Positions 35,859 through 48,138 of a stretch of 64,000 nt of DNA are shown here, piece after piece. A model generated the notes under the pieces. The model saw nothing but the letters and a program-made list of their open reading frames with translations, made no database searches and was not told the DNA's origin. The first letter of the stretch is position 1; the number at the start of each line of letters is the position of its first letter. A program made the translations under genes and the position numbers. The DNA is from Gelatoporia subvermispora B (Eukaryota > Basidiomycota > Agaricomycetes > Polyporales > Gelatoporiaceae): the NCBI GenBank assembly GCA_000320605.2, contig KB445807.1, positions 187,825-251,824 of the forward strand. Reading direction: 5' to 3'.

Positions 35859-36306
35859 ACTTAAGACGTTAGGATCATCTTGACGGACTGCCATGGAACT
35901 GGAAGTGCCATCTGGCCAAGTATGCCTTTGCGTGATGCAGCGGTGTCCCAAGTACATATTTCAGAGCGAAGTTCGGAGCTTAGCGCTTAGCGCTTATGCC
36001 TTGGATCCCGGTTTGATGAGCTATGTACGATACTATTTGCACCTTTCGTGGATTACCTACAGTTGAACATTACCACGATATCGACCATTCTCGATATTTA
36101 GCTACACTGACTGCAATGCCTACATGTCGGAATACATCCGTGAGTCCGGAGTCTCGCTCGGCAAACTAGGCATTCCCGCAAAGAGGCACGCCGCTGGATT
36201 TGGACACGATGGCGTCAAAGCGCGCGAGCCGCACCTCACCGCCGAACGGGATCAAAAGGTCGCCTTCGCCGCCACCGCCCACGGTGTGCTGGTGCTTCTT
36301 GCCACT
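35859..36306. other. Intergenic region
   Basis: Between REX4 and the carrier gene. An in-frame extension upstream of the carrier start exists but shows no family similarity. Nothing else seen. Confidence 0.45.
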
Positions 36307-37841
36307 ATGGATGCATCTACTATCAACGAGCTGCTGGCTGGAAGCGTTGGCGGGGCCGCGCAGGTTCTAGTCGGGCAGCCACTGGACACCGTCAAGACCC
36401 GTGCGCAGATCGCCCCTAGTTCAGTCGTTTGCTGCTTTGCGTCGGTAGTCCGTTATTCTGACGGCTAGAATGATACAGAGGGGATGTTTGTGAGCATCTC
36501 CGAGTTTGACTCAGAAGGGACCCAGGGGACAACTAACACGCTGCATAGAAAGGTCCCATGGACATCCTGATGCAAACCATGCGGAACGAAGGGTTCCTTG
36601 CGCTATACAAAGGTGCGGGACATCACCGCATGCTACACGTGATGATCAAACATATAGAACCATCTACAGGCATGGCGAGTCCTCTGATTGGTATTGCGGG
36701 AGTCAATTCGCTGCTGTTCGCCGCGTACGGCGTCTCGAAACGGCTTATCTCGCCGTTCCCCCAGCTGTCCTTGAAGGAAATCGCAGCAGCAGGAGCAATC
36801 GCGGGGGCGATCAATGCAGTACTAGCAAGCCCAGGTATGTATGAGTGTTGAATCTGAATGTCACGGTTGATCGGTAACACTTAATTGTGAGGACAGTGGA
36901 GATGTTCAAAGTGCGCATGCAGGGCCAGTACGGTGCACCGGGTGATAAGCGTCTACGGGATGTGGCCAGAGAAATGTGGTCGCAATGGGGCTTCCGGAAA
37001 GGTGTGATGCGTGGATACTGGGTATGTCTGCCTGCCCATTGATAGTCCGAGGTCTGTGAACGACACGGGAAGTGTGCTAGATCACCGTAGCGCGAGAGAT
37101 TCCGGCATATGCAGGGTGCGAAGCAATTCCTAATTTGTGATCACTGACATGCTCACCTCCCGGTCAAGATTCTATACAGGTAGTTAATCAGGGCATTTTA
37201 CGCACGTCAAAAAGCGTTAATCATTGCATTCAGCGTTCGAGTTCACGAAGCGGAAATTCAGCAAGCAATACGGGAATCAGCTGCCTGTGTGGGCATTACT
37301 CGCCAGCGGCTCGACAGGTGGAGTACGTAGTCAATGATTATGACTGCAACCCCAACTCACTGCTACGCAGATTGCGTACTGGCTGGCATGCTATCCCCTA
37401 GGTGTGTAGGAATCCTGTAAGTATGTTCACTCGAGGGACGTGATGCTGACGCTGCTGCACTAGACGTCGTGAAGTCCCGTGTGCAACTACGCTCGACTCC
37501 GCCGAGCGGTACTCCGGTTCAATATATCGTACATGAGCTGCGGTCAATTGTTGCGGAATCTGGGCCGTAAGTCTGGGTATATGCCCCTGCGCCTTGAGAT
37601 GCTGACTCTTCGCAGGAGTGGCCTATTTCGGGGTCTGACACCGTCATGTAAGTGGTCTCTCATCCTCAAACATTGATGCTTTGACGACCACCTCGCATCC
37701 CATTCTACAGTGATTCGAAGGTGTGTTGATTGTTTAAAAGACACATGTTTCGTTCTTGAGTAATATTATGCCAGTATACCAGCAGCAGCGAGTACCTTCG
37801 CAGCTTTCGAGTTAACTCGAGGCAAGTTTTCACTCGTTTGA
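36307..37841 (+). CDS. Mitochondrial carrier (SLC25), YMC1/carnitine-carrier-like
   Basis: Six-helix inner-membrane transporter; substrate probably an amino/organic acid or acylcarnitine, not determinable here. Thirteen exons: 36307-36418, 36479-36489, 36549-36612, 36670-36834, 36897-37021, 37081-37115, 37169-37179, 37234-37322, 37371-37401, 37464-37566, 37616-37647, 37711-37720, 37775-37841. They close to 284 residues. Three mitochondrial carrier repeats are seen: GQPLDTVKTRAQ, ASPVEMFKVRMQ and CYPLDVVKSRVQL, each a variant of PxD/ExxKxRxQ (the second has E for D). ALYKG, VMRGYW and LFRGLTPSLIRSIPAAASTF mark the helix ends. Three exons are only 10-11 nt long; without them each repeat would be broken. 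Introns are 48-63 bp. Confidence 0.93.
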
Positions 37842-38499
37842 CCGACCAGCACTGCCAACTGACTATTGCAAAAAATGATAGAATTCCTACTCCAGACGAC
37901 CGGCGTTTGACATTCAGGCTTGACTGACCGGTGGAGGATCGGGATCTGCGATGAGATTAACCTACTTCTCTTGCCGAACGTTTCGATATAGAAAAGAGAA
38001 GCAATGTACAATGTCGGATAGACATGGTTAGTTTGGGGAGAGGCAGATTTTCTGGGTTCTTCTATGATTCTATGTTTTCCGGACATTCCATGAATGTAAC
38101 GTTCTGGAGTGTGCCTGAGGAGAGAGCTAAACTAGCTCTGCGAGAGACAAAAATGTTCCCACGGCTCTCAACCGCTTCAACCTCCACCTCCTCGCATCCT
38201 TCCATTCCCCCCTTCATGTACCTATCCTCATCGCCCTCACGTCCCGAGTATCATCCGCCAAGAAAGATGGAGAACCTGATTTGTGACACCGCGATGTATC
38301 GTCGAGCGTCATGAGCCATGGAGTGGATCTTGTGGGGAGCGAGAGCCGCGCCCTCACCGCACACCCAAAAGCTTCCGTTTGAGCAAGTCGATGACCTCAA
38401 AATCTCCCCCATTTCCTTCTCGTTCATCATCCATCTTTTCGACACATCTCGTTTGACTGTGTATGGCAGTCCCAGCATACTGTTCGAACTGCGTGCGTG
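37842..38499. other. Intergenic region
   Basis: No recognisable gene. An open stretch 38318-38500 precedes the membrane-protein ORF and could contain its first exon, but I found no frame-compatible junction. Confidence 0.4.
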
Positions 38500-40263
38500 A
38501 TGGTCTTCGCCGTCAAAGAAGATCGCAGCGCTAATCACCATTTCGCACAGTCGCCATCTTCAGCGAATGGCCAAGGGAAAAGCAAGCCAGCCAACCTTGG
38601 GGTCGTGATGGGCGTCCTGGGAGGACTGGCCCTTGTAGGTCTGCTCGTCGCCATCATCGTCCCACTTGTGCGACTGCGGAGACGCCGAGGGACGGTCGCC
38701 AGTACACGCGCTGACGAGGAAAGCGTCCGGCGTAGTGCAGGTCGCCTAGACTCTCGTTCAGGCCCACGTTCCCGGCGATCTTCGTTCCGACATCAAAAGA
38801 ACCTGTTCGGTCCGGACGCGCTCCTGCCACTTGTCACGCCGGTATCGACATTTGCTTGGTCCGATATTCGTCCAAGGAGTCCTGGTACCGACGACGACTC
38901 GCTCGACGAGGCGGAGACGTATTCGTTTCCGACCGCTGGCGCCACGACGTCGCATCTGGGCCCGGGAGAGGAAAGTTATTTCGCATTTGGCGCAGACATC
39001 ATGGGCGGCCGAGGTGCAGACGCCACGCGCACATCACTGCCCTCACCGAATCGCAGTCCGACCCCACCGGGTCTCCCGTCCAAATATGAGGATGGCTACG
39101 GATACGCGCCCAGTGCCAGCAAGACTTTCCTTACAACTACCACGAGCCGCACGGCGATGGGCGAGTCGAGCTCAGCAGAGGCGACCCTCCCCCCTACGCC
39201 TGTCTCCCCAGTCGCACCGTTGAGCCGCAATATGAGCCGTGTCAAGCCGGCGATGCCACCAGTGATGGAGGACAGCCCCGGTTCTCGCCCGCAGTCCCTT
39301 CAACTGCCCTCACCTCCCTCCTCTCCTGACCAGTTGCACGCTCACTGGCGGACGTCGAGCCGCCGTCCGACGCTAACGGCCAACCACTCGGCTCCTACGA
39401 CACTGCCGTTCCGGCCTCGCTCGTCGACGGTTACTGGCCCTACCACGACCTCGCTCACATCTGCGTTCCAGGCACCGCTTGCGTACTCAAGCTCCGCATC
39501 AACCACTGCGACGGACGCATCCATGTCCCAGCGATACCCATCTCTCACTGCGCCTCCCTCGCAGTCACGCTCCCGCGCCAGCTCAGCGTCCATCGATATG
39601 AATGCTCTACCTAAGCCGCACGGCCCGCGCCCGGTCGACACAAGTCGCCGCACGAGCACAACTGACATCCGCTATCGCCACGCATCTCGGCAGCCTCAAG
39701 ACCCAGAGTCCCTCCCGCCCCCTTCGCAACCCTCGCATGCGCCAGACTCCCTGCGCACCTCGCGCTACCTCGCTCCCAGCTCCTCGGCCACGCATCAGCG
39801 GGCACAGCCCACGCACACCGCCTCTGATCCCACATTCACGACGCCTCCGCCCGCACCCCTCTCTCCACCCGCGCAGTCTGCGACACCACCGCGTGGCTCG
39901 GCCACTTACTCACGCTCCCCCGATGCCTCACGTGCGGGACCTTCTAACGTCGTGTGGCGGCAGCCCACGACGCAGCAGCAGCCTGCGCTCGTGCGCCGCA
40001 AGGATAGCCTGGCGTTGCGCCCGCTCGCGATGTCCCCGTTCGTGCACTCGCCGCCACACAATCCATCCGCGTACAGCCCACCAAGCGGGCCCTCGGTGCG
40101 CAGCAGGAGCGGGAGCATAAGGAGTGTCAGGACGGAGCGCTCGGTGCACGCGCACATACCCCCATTCGACCCGCTGCCGCCACTGCACCTCGACAGCAAC
40201 TTCGACTCGAGCAGCCGGCGGTCCAGCAAGGTACCTCGTGCGCCCAACGAGCCTGCGTCATGA
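38500..40263 (+). CDS. Single-pass membrane protein with long Ser/Pro-rich cytoplasmic tail
   Basis: 587-residue uninterrupted frame. A short N-terminal segment (~32 residues) is followed by one transmembrane helix (GVVMGVLGGLALVGLLVAII) and an Arg stop-transfer (RLRRRR). About 530 residues of Ser/Pro/Thr-rich, disordered, basic sequence follow, with many SP/TP and RxxS sites and proline runs such as PPPAPLSPPAQSATPP. The architecture resembles fungal type I membrane or stress-sensor proteins. No signal peptide is visible from this start, so a 5' exon carrying an ectodomain may be missing. Function unknown. Confidence 0.72.
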   Translation: MVFAVKEDRSANHHFAQSPSSANGQGKSKPANLGVVMGVLGGLALVGLLVAIIVPLVRLRRRRGTVASTRADEESVRRSAGRLDSRSGPRSRRSSFRHQKNLFGPDALLPLVTPVSTFAWSDIRPRSPGTDDDSLDEAETYSFPTAGATTSHLGPGEESYFAFGADIMGGRGADATRTSLPSPNRSPTPPGLPSKYEDGYGYAPSASKTFLTTTTSRTAMGESSSAEATLPPTPVSPVAPLSRNMSRVKPAMPPVMEDSPGSRPQSLQLPSPPSSPDQLHAHWRTSSRRPTLTANHSAPTTLPFRPRSSTVTGPTTTSLTSAFQAPLAYSSSASTTATDASMSQRYPSLTAPPSQSRSRASSASIDMNALPKPHGPRPVDTSRRTSTTDIRYRHASRQPQDPESLPPPSQPSHAPDSLRTSRYLAPSSSATHQRAQPTHTASDPTFTTPPPAPLSPPAQSATPPRGSATYSRSPDASRAGPSNVVWRQPTTQQQPALVRRKDSLALRPLAMSPFVHSPPHNPSAYSPPSGPSVRSRSGSIRSVRTERSVHAHIPPFDPLPPLHLDSNFDSSSRRSSKVPRAPNEPAS

Positions 40264-40500
40264 CGTATGCCAGTCCACCAGACCAGCTGTGTTCTGGCTA
40301 GAGGCTACCCGTCTTGGCATATTTTATCTGCACTTCGTCTCGGTCATCCATGCTGTTGTATAAAAACATTTCTCGGTGTAAATTAATGCTCGCAGCGCGC
40401 GACGGCTTGTAGTACATGTGCCAGTATTGTATTTTGTGTAATGGGTATGTATGAATACAGGACGATCGAAAAAACAGAATACAAGACGATGGTTTCTTCG

Positions 40501-41489
40501 TCAGAACGCGTTGTCCCCTCCTTCGTCATCTGGTGGGTTCATGAGCATTTTCCACATTTCGACTGCGGCGTCTCGGGCAATCTGGTATGGCTCGGGACTC
40601 TTTAGTTTCTGCCATACCATACCCGCGAGCTTTTGAGTCGCGCCGGACTCAAAATTATCGCACATCATTCCAACCGTTCTCTGCATTGGTCCAAGCACGT
40701 TTTGAAATGGCGCCGTTACCGGTGTGAGCGCATGCGATAGTGGAATCAGCGAGGCGTCATTGCTAACGCAAAAGGGGTTAATCGCGAGCAATCGACGTAT
40801 ATGGTAAGGGACCTACTGGCCATCCGCGTACCAGGGTCGACCCTTGCTAGGATGCGCACGAACTACAGGGTCTGCCCGCCGCGCTAGCTCTTCGTCGACA
40901 TTCTGCCATTTCCGCAGAACCTCCTCTTTCCGCTTCTGCAAGGCGGCCTGCTCGTCGAGCGTCCTCTGCATCATGCCGAACTTGTCTGCAATCCCGTACG
41001 TGTTCTTGCTTCTCCACAAGTACCAGCCCTCATCCCAGTAGTATGTACGCGACTGCAGGTCGGGGAGATTGGCGTCTTCCTCAGATTGCCGGATGAGCGA
41101 GGTGAAGTAGGCCATGAGCCGCTGGCCTTCGGGCGGGAGGGGATACTTCTTCTCGCCCGCTACGAGCTGCTGGCCGTCACTGCGAAATGTAACCTCCCCG
41201 ACCTCATGTGGAAGTACATGGCGGAAGCACGTTGAGCGACAGACCGGTGGACGGTGTGCTAGACGTCCCCCCGCGGTCTGCCAGCAATAGGTGAAACACC
41301 GTTCGTCGACCTGGTCGGCACCCTTGTCTGTATGTTCAATACGTACGTGTGCGCGGGAAAATAGAGATGCGGCGTACTTGGAGTGTGTGTAAATCGAACG
41401 AGTGGCGGGAGCTTGTTCCACAGGACGGGGGGCGGAGGGCCCTGTCTTGGATCATCCGGACCAGGTTGCGAGCGGTTTGCGTCCGACAT
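40501..41489 (-). CDS. Uncharacterised conserved protein
   Basis: Three exons on the minus strand, 41489-41378, 41327-40817, 40762-40501, closing to 294 residues (MSDANRSQPGPDD... to ...DDEGGDNAF). The N-terminus is Pro-rich; then comes a Cys-containing segment with four cysteines (CFTYC, VCRSTC). YYWDEGWYLWRSKNTYG is a striking aromatic stretch. A charged helix (LDEQAALQKRKEEVLRKW) and a mostly helical C-terminus follow. No membrane segment. Coherent intron structure and composition support a real gene, but I do not recognise the family. It converges on the Ser/Pro-rich membrane protein gene. Confidence 0.78.
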
Positions 41490-42579
41490 CAAGAAACGAA
41501 AACAAGGCACTGTACAGCAAGCTCTCACAAAAACCAAGGGAGTAGAAGACGATTCTATCGGATCCAGACGGTGAAGTAGTCGTCAGTCGACTCGCGGCCT
41601 GCTGTCTCACCGCGTAAGCGAGGTGCGATCACGTGATGAACGAGTGACTTTCTGGGATAAAACGCAAATTACGTAATAAACGCGGGTATATAATAGAGCA
41701 AATTTCTTGCTTTCTCCCTTCACCGCGCCGTCCGAAGAATCGCCATCGCAGCTCACGCACAGAAGAGTCTCCTCTTCGTCTTACGCTGTGGGGAAAGTCC
41801 CCGGAGATGCAGAACATGTCCTCGTCCATCATCCCCTCGGAAAGCGACCGGTCCTAAGCACGCCGGGCCTTGGACGGGACGGCCAAGATACTTTGCTCTG
41901 GATATAAATTTGGAGCTCCTCTTGGCCATTCTGCTGTTCGTCATGTCTGCCATGCATTCGGCTACGGCGCCGGCACGCGAAGATACGAGCGTGCTGGTTG
42001 CTTGGGTGTGTGGTGGGCAGTCGGGCTATCCGTTGCTCATAGACATAGTTATGCGATTGCGGACCTTTGGGTCTGTCAACACAATGGGGCTTACTCTCAT
42101 TCGGCGCGGCATATCTCTTTGATATTTTTTCCTTGACCGAACAGTTCGCTGTTCTCTGTTTGCGGGGTAGGAGGCGGGCTGATAAGGTGAGCAGACATTC
42201 TGTTTCCATATCTTTATGATGCTTGCTTTTGCTTGAATTTCTTCAAGGAGTATACCCTGCCTCTCTGGGGTAGGGGCGGGCTCCAAAACTTGACACTTCT
42301 GATCCTTTCTTTCTGCACGAATTATGGAACACACCTGCTCACGCTCTTTTCGACAGATATGGTGAAGGTCATCTGCAGTCTTTGTTCCTTATGGCGCGTT
42401 ATACTAGTCGGGTCCCTCCATGTACGGTCAACAGCTTGGTTGTGATGAATGAGATTCTTTCGTATATTATTACTTGCCCGAGGCTCGGAGGTCGTTCCTC
42501 ACTTGATCACAGCAGGAGGTTTTCCCGGTGTGAATGGATTCAATGGATTGAGAAGGTATCCTTATTATATGTACATATA
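41490..42579. other. Intergenic region, 1.1 kb
   Basis: Small ORFs only, none with recognisable features. Lies between the unknown gene's start and the 3' end of the HRD3-like gene. Confidence 0.5.
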
Positions 42580-45500
42580 TCAACGTAAGACAGCCCAGTC
42601 ATCGCGGCCAGGATCACCAGGCGGCGGAAAGAGACCATCGCCAACTATTGGCTGAGGAGCAGGTGCACCCCCTGCCGCCTGCTGACGCTGCTGCTCCTCC
42701 CTGCGCATCCGTTCAACCCACCGTCCACGGATGTACAAGAGCACCGAAACCATCAGACAAAGAACGACAAGCAGCATCGTCTCCGCGAACTCGTCTACCT
42801 CCTCGTCATCTGGACGTCTACGTCGTGTGGCGGCGTCGAAATAGTCCTCTGGTCCGAAGTCCCCGTCCTGCTCATGCTCAGCGTGTCTTCTCTCACGCGC
42901 CCACTGACACAAGATGTCAGCTTATGCTTGCAGTGAGACAAACTAGCGGCTACCCCACCTGAACTGGATCATCCTCCGCTTCGTTCAGCTGCTCCACCTT
43001 TTCGCCTCTCTTGCGTCGGTTAAACTCTTCGCGTGCCTTCCCGAGGTACCACTGACTGTCATCGTATTCTTCCAGCTCGTCCACTCGTTCCACAGCAGCA
43101 GGGGTTTCGGCCTCCTTTTCTCCGCCTTCAATGCCTCGGTTTTCAGGCTCTGCATAATACGAGCGGCCTGCAGTACCTGTTAGTGATCGTCATAGTTTCG
43201 GCAAGGTAAGTTGGCTTACTGCTGTCTTCATCATCGCCCCAGAAACTAAGACCGTTCCTCCCTCCACGGAGTGTGTGCCAGAAACTGCGCGCGTGAAGCT
43301 TTATCAATGACAGTGTCACCGGTATGTACGCCTCGCCGTTCGCCTCCAGGGCGCGGTCGTAGTGCCGCTTTGCGAGGTGATAATCCTTGGAAGTAAACTT
43401 GAGTAAACAAACCTGTTATGGAGTTTTGCAGAATCATGCGTACCTGAGGTACGCCCACGCCGTTCTCGTACATCCACCCAAGGTTCCACATTGCTAGAGC
43501 ACTGAGTTGGGTGTCTGCGGCGGACTGGTAGTACCCGGCTGCCTTCTCCCAGCGGACAGTTTCCGGTTCCTCAGGCACGCCGAATCCATGATAGTAGTAG
43601 TCGCCGACTTTTACCAGCGCATCGATGTTACGCTGGGCAGCAGACCTTATCCATTGAGTTAACGCTAGCCGGGCCGCATCATTGGACGGCGAAATCGGAG
43701 CAAAGCGAGTAAATCGGAGAATGCTCTTGTCTGAGGGGTCCTGAGCACATATTCAAAGGAACCAGGATGTGACGACGAGGGCTTACCTTGGTCAAGCACG
43801 AACGCCAGGTTGTTCTGAGCGACCTCGTAGCCGCGCTCAGCAGCAATCCACCACCGCAGCATCGCCATCTCGCTTCCCCGCTCTGTGCCCGTACTCCACG
43901 CCAACTCGGCATCCTTCAAGAGGTCCTCGTCCCACGTTCCTCGTTCGGCCACCAGCTTATAGAACGAGGCGGCAATGGCACAGGAGCTGCCCGCGATATT
44001 AGTCGGGACAAGCGCGTTCCTGGCCTGCCGCGCTTGGATGTCTGCGAGGTAGTAGTACGCCTCAAATGGCGAGCCTTGGCGGACGGCGGTCTCGAAGTAC
44101 GTCGTCGCGAGTTTTAGGTCCCCCTGGTCTGTCCCGCTGTCAGAGGTAGTCTTACCTCACGAAGAGGAACCTGCTCACTGTAATGGTATTTTCCAAGGTG
44201 CACCTGGGCCTCGGCGAGCTCCTGGCTCGCCGCAGCCCCGAAGTGCGCAAGAGCCTTTTTGAGATCCCTGCGTCCGTCCACGAGGCCATCGCGCCAGATG
44301 ATCCCTAGTCCATTATGCGACTCCTTCTCACCGTACTCCACACCGCGCTCGAACCACATCTTTGCAACCGCCGCGTCCTGCTTGACGCCCTCGCCACGCA
44401 GGTACATCCGACCCAGATAGCCGGCCGCCAGTGGCGCGTACCCCGGTTGCGACGCGTGCTCGTCCTTGTTCGACGGTAGGGGTTGTCGCGGGTTCTGCGG
44501 ATCCCTCGGCCACAGCTGGCGGGCGATCCGCAGGAAATAGTACCGTGCGCGCTGGTAATCCCGCGGGACGGCGCTGGCACCGTCCCCGCCCGACGCGACC
44601 CCACCAAATCCGGCGTAGATGCTGCCCTGGTAGAATATCTTCCCGAGGCGATATGCGAAGTCCATCTCACCGCGGTCGGCGTTGAACTACGGGGAGTCAG
44701 CGCAGATCTTGAGAGGACGCTGTGTAGACGTACGAGGTAGTACTCGAGGAGGTCTTCCCATGTCTCGCCTGCTGCTCGAGCGTTGGCGGTCTTGATAACA
44801 GCACGCGCGGCGTTCATTCCTGTGGATGCAACGCTCCCACCGGGTCCGTACACACCGCCTACGAGATCGGACAATTTCGGCGCAGCCAGCGGGAGAGTCT
44901 TCCCACCTGGGGGACCGGACAGGAAATTCTCCATAGCTACAAAAGATTAACATAGATCTGCGGACATTACCAGGAGACCAACCTTGGCCCGCAGCTTCCT
45001 CGTACCAGTCCAGCGCTGTCAAGCAATCCTCTGCAACGCCAATGCCAGACCAATACCGGTAGCCCATCGCCATCTGCGCACCCTTGTGGCCTCCGTGTGC
45101 AGCAAACGTGAGATGCAGTTGTGCTTTGGCCTGGTCTACAGGTACAATGCGGTGGTATCCCGTGGAATGAAAGAACGAGAGTAATGCCTGTGAAGTGGCG
45201 TTTCCCGTGGCAGCAGCGTGCGTAGCGAACGATCCATAGCCAAGCACAGGATCCGAAGGGAAGTATGCATTTGGAGGAAACTAAATACCAGTTAGATCAA
45301 TGCAATGTCAGAGTTCGCAGTACGCACTAAGGACACCTGTCCGAGGGTATACAGAGCATCGGTGTGCCCCAGCTCTGCAGCATGCTGGAGAAGGTCGACC
45401 ACCTTGATCGCCTTGCTGTGTGGATCGTCACCGCGTTTCTTGCCGCCTACCAGCTCTCGGCCAAAGTACTTGGTCACGGAACGAGGTAGCCACGAGTGGT

Positions 45501-45950
45501 GGGCTAGCTTGACTAGGATGCGCAGTGCGCTCGCAATGGGGCCTTGTCCCTGAATCCCTGGAGCAAACGAGGAGCTCTGGTAGCTTGAGAGGTGTGGCGA
45601 GTATTCCTCCGTTTGTGCAAGGGCATTGAGTGATGCGAGCGTGGACATTGCTTGCCTGTACGCCCTGGTGGCTACGGCAGGTTACAGCGGAGCATCTCGC
45701 TGTACACTGTAGTACGCACCTTCTGCCATAGGGACTATGACTTGCACCGTTCTCCCATCGTTTGGTGTATTCAGCTGTGATTCTTGTGAACCAACCTGAA
45801 TAACACTCAATGCACACGCAAGAAAGCTCAGACCACACAACTCACAATCACATCATCCGCGCGCGAAACTGCCGCTGCAGCTACAAGGGCAAAAGCAATC
45901 AAGCTGGCCTTTCGCGCGGTGCCAACCCGGCTGGAACGTCGCCTGCTCAT
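42580..45950 (-). CDS. HRD3: HRD3 / SEL1L homolog, ER-associated degradation adaptor
   Basis: ER membrane partner of the HRD1 ubiquitin ligase that recruits misfolded glycoproteins. Eleven exons on the minus strand: 45950-45846, 45795-45720, 45671-45337, 45280-44983, 44936-44734, 44686-44171, 44123-43787, 43730-43444, 43385-43220, 43176-42959, 42903-42580. The frame closes to 954 residues. The start gives a signal peptide (KASLIAFALVAAAAVSRADD); an upstream in-frame extension is unlikely for that reason. Many Sel1-like repeats: AAELGHTDALYTLGQ, AHGGHKGAQMAMGYRYWSG, YGEKESHNGLGIIWRDG, ALAMWNLGWMYENGVGVPQ. The C-terminus has a transmembrane helix (MLLVVLCLMVSVLLYIRG) and a short Pro-rich cytosolic tail. 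The exon 6/7 junction uses a GTTCCT donor. Starts ~350 bp from the divergent GT49 gene. Confidence 0.94.
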
Positions 45951-46301
45951 CACAACTTCAATTGGAGGAAGGCGACAACACTCATGAATATCGAACAAGT
46001 CAACCGGACGGGAGTTCACATGTTCACACTTAACCGTCAGTGCCACGTACGCGAAGCGTTATCTTATCTATTGCCCGATTTGTTATGTTCGAAATGGTGT
46101 TCGCGGCCATGGCTGATTCGCGTATTCGTACTCTCTGGGCGTTCTCTTTCACTGCGTCACTTTGCACCCAAGGGATATTGGGCTTCAGCTTGGTCCGAAT
46201 AGCTCAGCTCCTTCCACCCGTTCAAACAACGACCTTCAACGTGTTCACTCAGTCAAAGAGACTCGTTCAAGCTGTGTAATCAGCCGGATCATCGGCGAAG
46301 C
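45951..46301. promoter_or_regulatory. Divergent promoter between HRD3 and the GT49 gene
   Basis: 351 bp separating two divergent start codons. No motif singled out; the assignment is positional. Confidence 0.45.
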
Positions 46302-48138
46302 ATGACTTTCCTAGATTCACTAGCCAAGATGCTGCAGTGGAGTCTCCTTACATATACCGCGGTTTCTGTATTATATGCCACGCAACATGTTGTTCTGGTT
46401 CCTACGACGAAGTTCTTGTTCTCTCTGATGGTCGCTCCAGCCTCGGTGCCAAATGGCCGCCCCTCTGCGCAAGACAACTCAATTCGAACGCAAGGCATCA
46501 CACAGAGAAGCTCGGAAGACTACTCAACTTCCGCCCTCGATAACGATATCTTGTCTGACTTGAATTGGCCTGACGGCCTATCCTCTGATGAGCTGCTCTA
46601 CTGGCCGTCGTCTACCCTCTCTCAGGCACTCGGAATGAACCACTCGGACTCTACGCCTATCTTGGAGGAGACTTTTCTGTCAAAGGCTTTCTCTCAGTCT
46701 ATGCACCCCACCCGGATTATACCCTTCTACTATAAGGCTTCGGGCACTGCGGACATAGATGATATCACAATTACGACTCTCGTAACAAGCAATCGGTTCA
46801 AGGTATTCAAACAGCTCGTAGAAAATTACCAAGGTGTGGATTCACGATCACGTCCTTGCTCCGAACTTGAGCCTCATGAATGGAGTCTATAGGTCCGATA
46901 TCAGTGACTGTACATATCCCTTTCCCTCTGCATGTATCATCAGCCACTCTTGATGCAAACCATCCCTCTATCGTCGCGCTGAACAATCTACACGATCTGT
47001 ACCATTCATCTTCCTATTTCTCCACCTACGTTGATGTTCACCTGGCCCTTTCCCCATTTGCCGCCGCGGCCAGAGCGGGATCAGGGAAAATGCACAACAG
47101 CGAGCCTGGTGAAGGAGAAGGCGGACGGCAATTCAACGTATGGCGCAACGTAGCAAGACTCTTTGCGCGGACCGAGTTCGTTCTGATGCTCGATGTTGAC
47201 TTCGCTGTGTGTACCGACTGGAGGGAGGCTGTGAGAGCTGCACTCAGTGCCACACGTGCAGATACTGGGGTTCGGCCCACAGGACATAATCAGACTCTTG
47301 CAATCATAGATGTCGCGGACCAGCTACGGAAGGGGGAGGTTGCTCTGGTTGTTCCTGCATTCGAATACGTCAAACAGGATGATGGCGTCGACCAGAAGAC
47401 ATTTCCTAGAAGCAAGCAAGTAAGTCGCGCGCTCAGGCACCGTGCTTTACTACCAAGATAACCCCATATTTTAGGATCTATTGCGTTTGACGCACGGGTC
47501 TCCTGCAACGGTGACCTCCTTCCATGCCTCGTGGACGCCAGGGCACAACAGCACCGACTATGTTCGTTATTACTCACTTCCTCCAGACTCGGGACAGGTA
47601 TACAAGGTCACTCAGTACCAGAGTGCATACGAGCCCTATGTCATTATGAGTAAACGCGTGACCTGGTAGGCTCTTCCGTAATCACAGCATCCCTTAGATT
47701 GATTCCTGTTTTCTCATAACCTAGGTGTGACGAACGCTTCACCGGGTACGGTGGCAATAAAGCAGCGTGTCTGTTTGAGATGTACCTTAGTGGCGTCTCC
47801 TTCTATGTCTTGGCGGACCATTTCTTGATCCATCAGAGCCACAAATACGAAGAGGAAGCACGGAGGGAGGAGGTATGGCCCCTCGCTCTCACTCATTGCC
47901 CTACTGAAATGGGCGTAACAGCGTAAATACAACCGAAAGCTATACGCTGATTTCAAGGAGGAAGCCTGCTTACGGTGAGTGCCTGGCGAACTCCCAAACT
48001 TTGCCTATGATACATGACTTGCTCAGGTATATCGAACGCCACGCCCGTGAGGGTACTCTCCGTACTTCCGCAGGAATTGCTGTACAAGATGAGTGCAGGA
48101 AGATTAAGAATGTCGCCAGAATCGCCAACCAGGTATGA
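46302..48138 (+). CDS. LARGE-like glycosyltransferase (GT49 family)
   Basis: Type II Golgi/ER membrane glycosyltransferase related to the GT49 half of LARGE/B4GAT1; acceptor unknown in fungi. Exons 46302-46833, 46893-47419, 47475-47665, 47725-47872, 47922-47974, 48027-48138; 520 residues. An N-terminal hydrophobic anchor (~11-45, LTYTAVSVLYATQHVVLV) is followed by a stem with N-glycosylation-type sites. Catalytic domain: PISVTVHIPFPL, FNVWRNVARLFARTEFVLML then DVDF (the DxD metal-binding motif), LVVPAFEYVKQ, EPYVIMSKRV, DERFTGYGGNKAACLFEMYL and DHFLIHQSHKYEEE. These are canonical GT49 blocks in the right order. Divergent from the ERAD gene HRD3, suggesting but not proving shared ER/Golgi regulation. 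Confidence 0.92.

Noticed and set aside
39602..40120. 172-codon ORF inside the Ser/Pro-rich membrane protein gene
   Set aside because: Shadow frame of a low-complexity, C-rich coding sequence.
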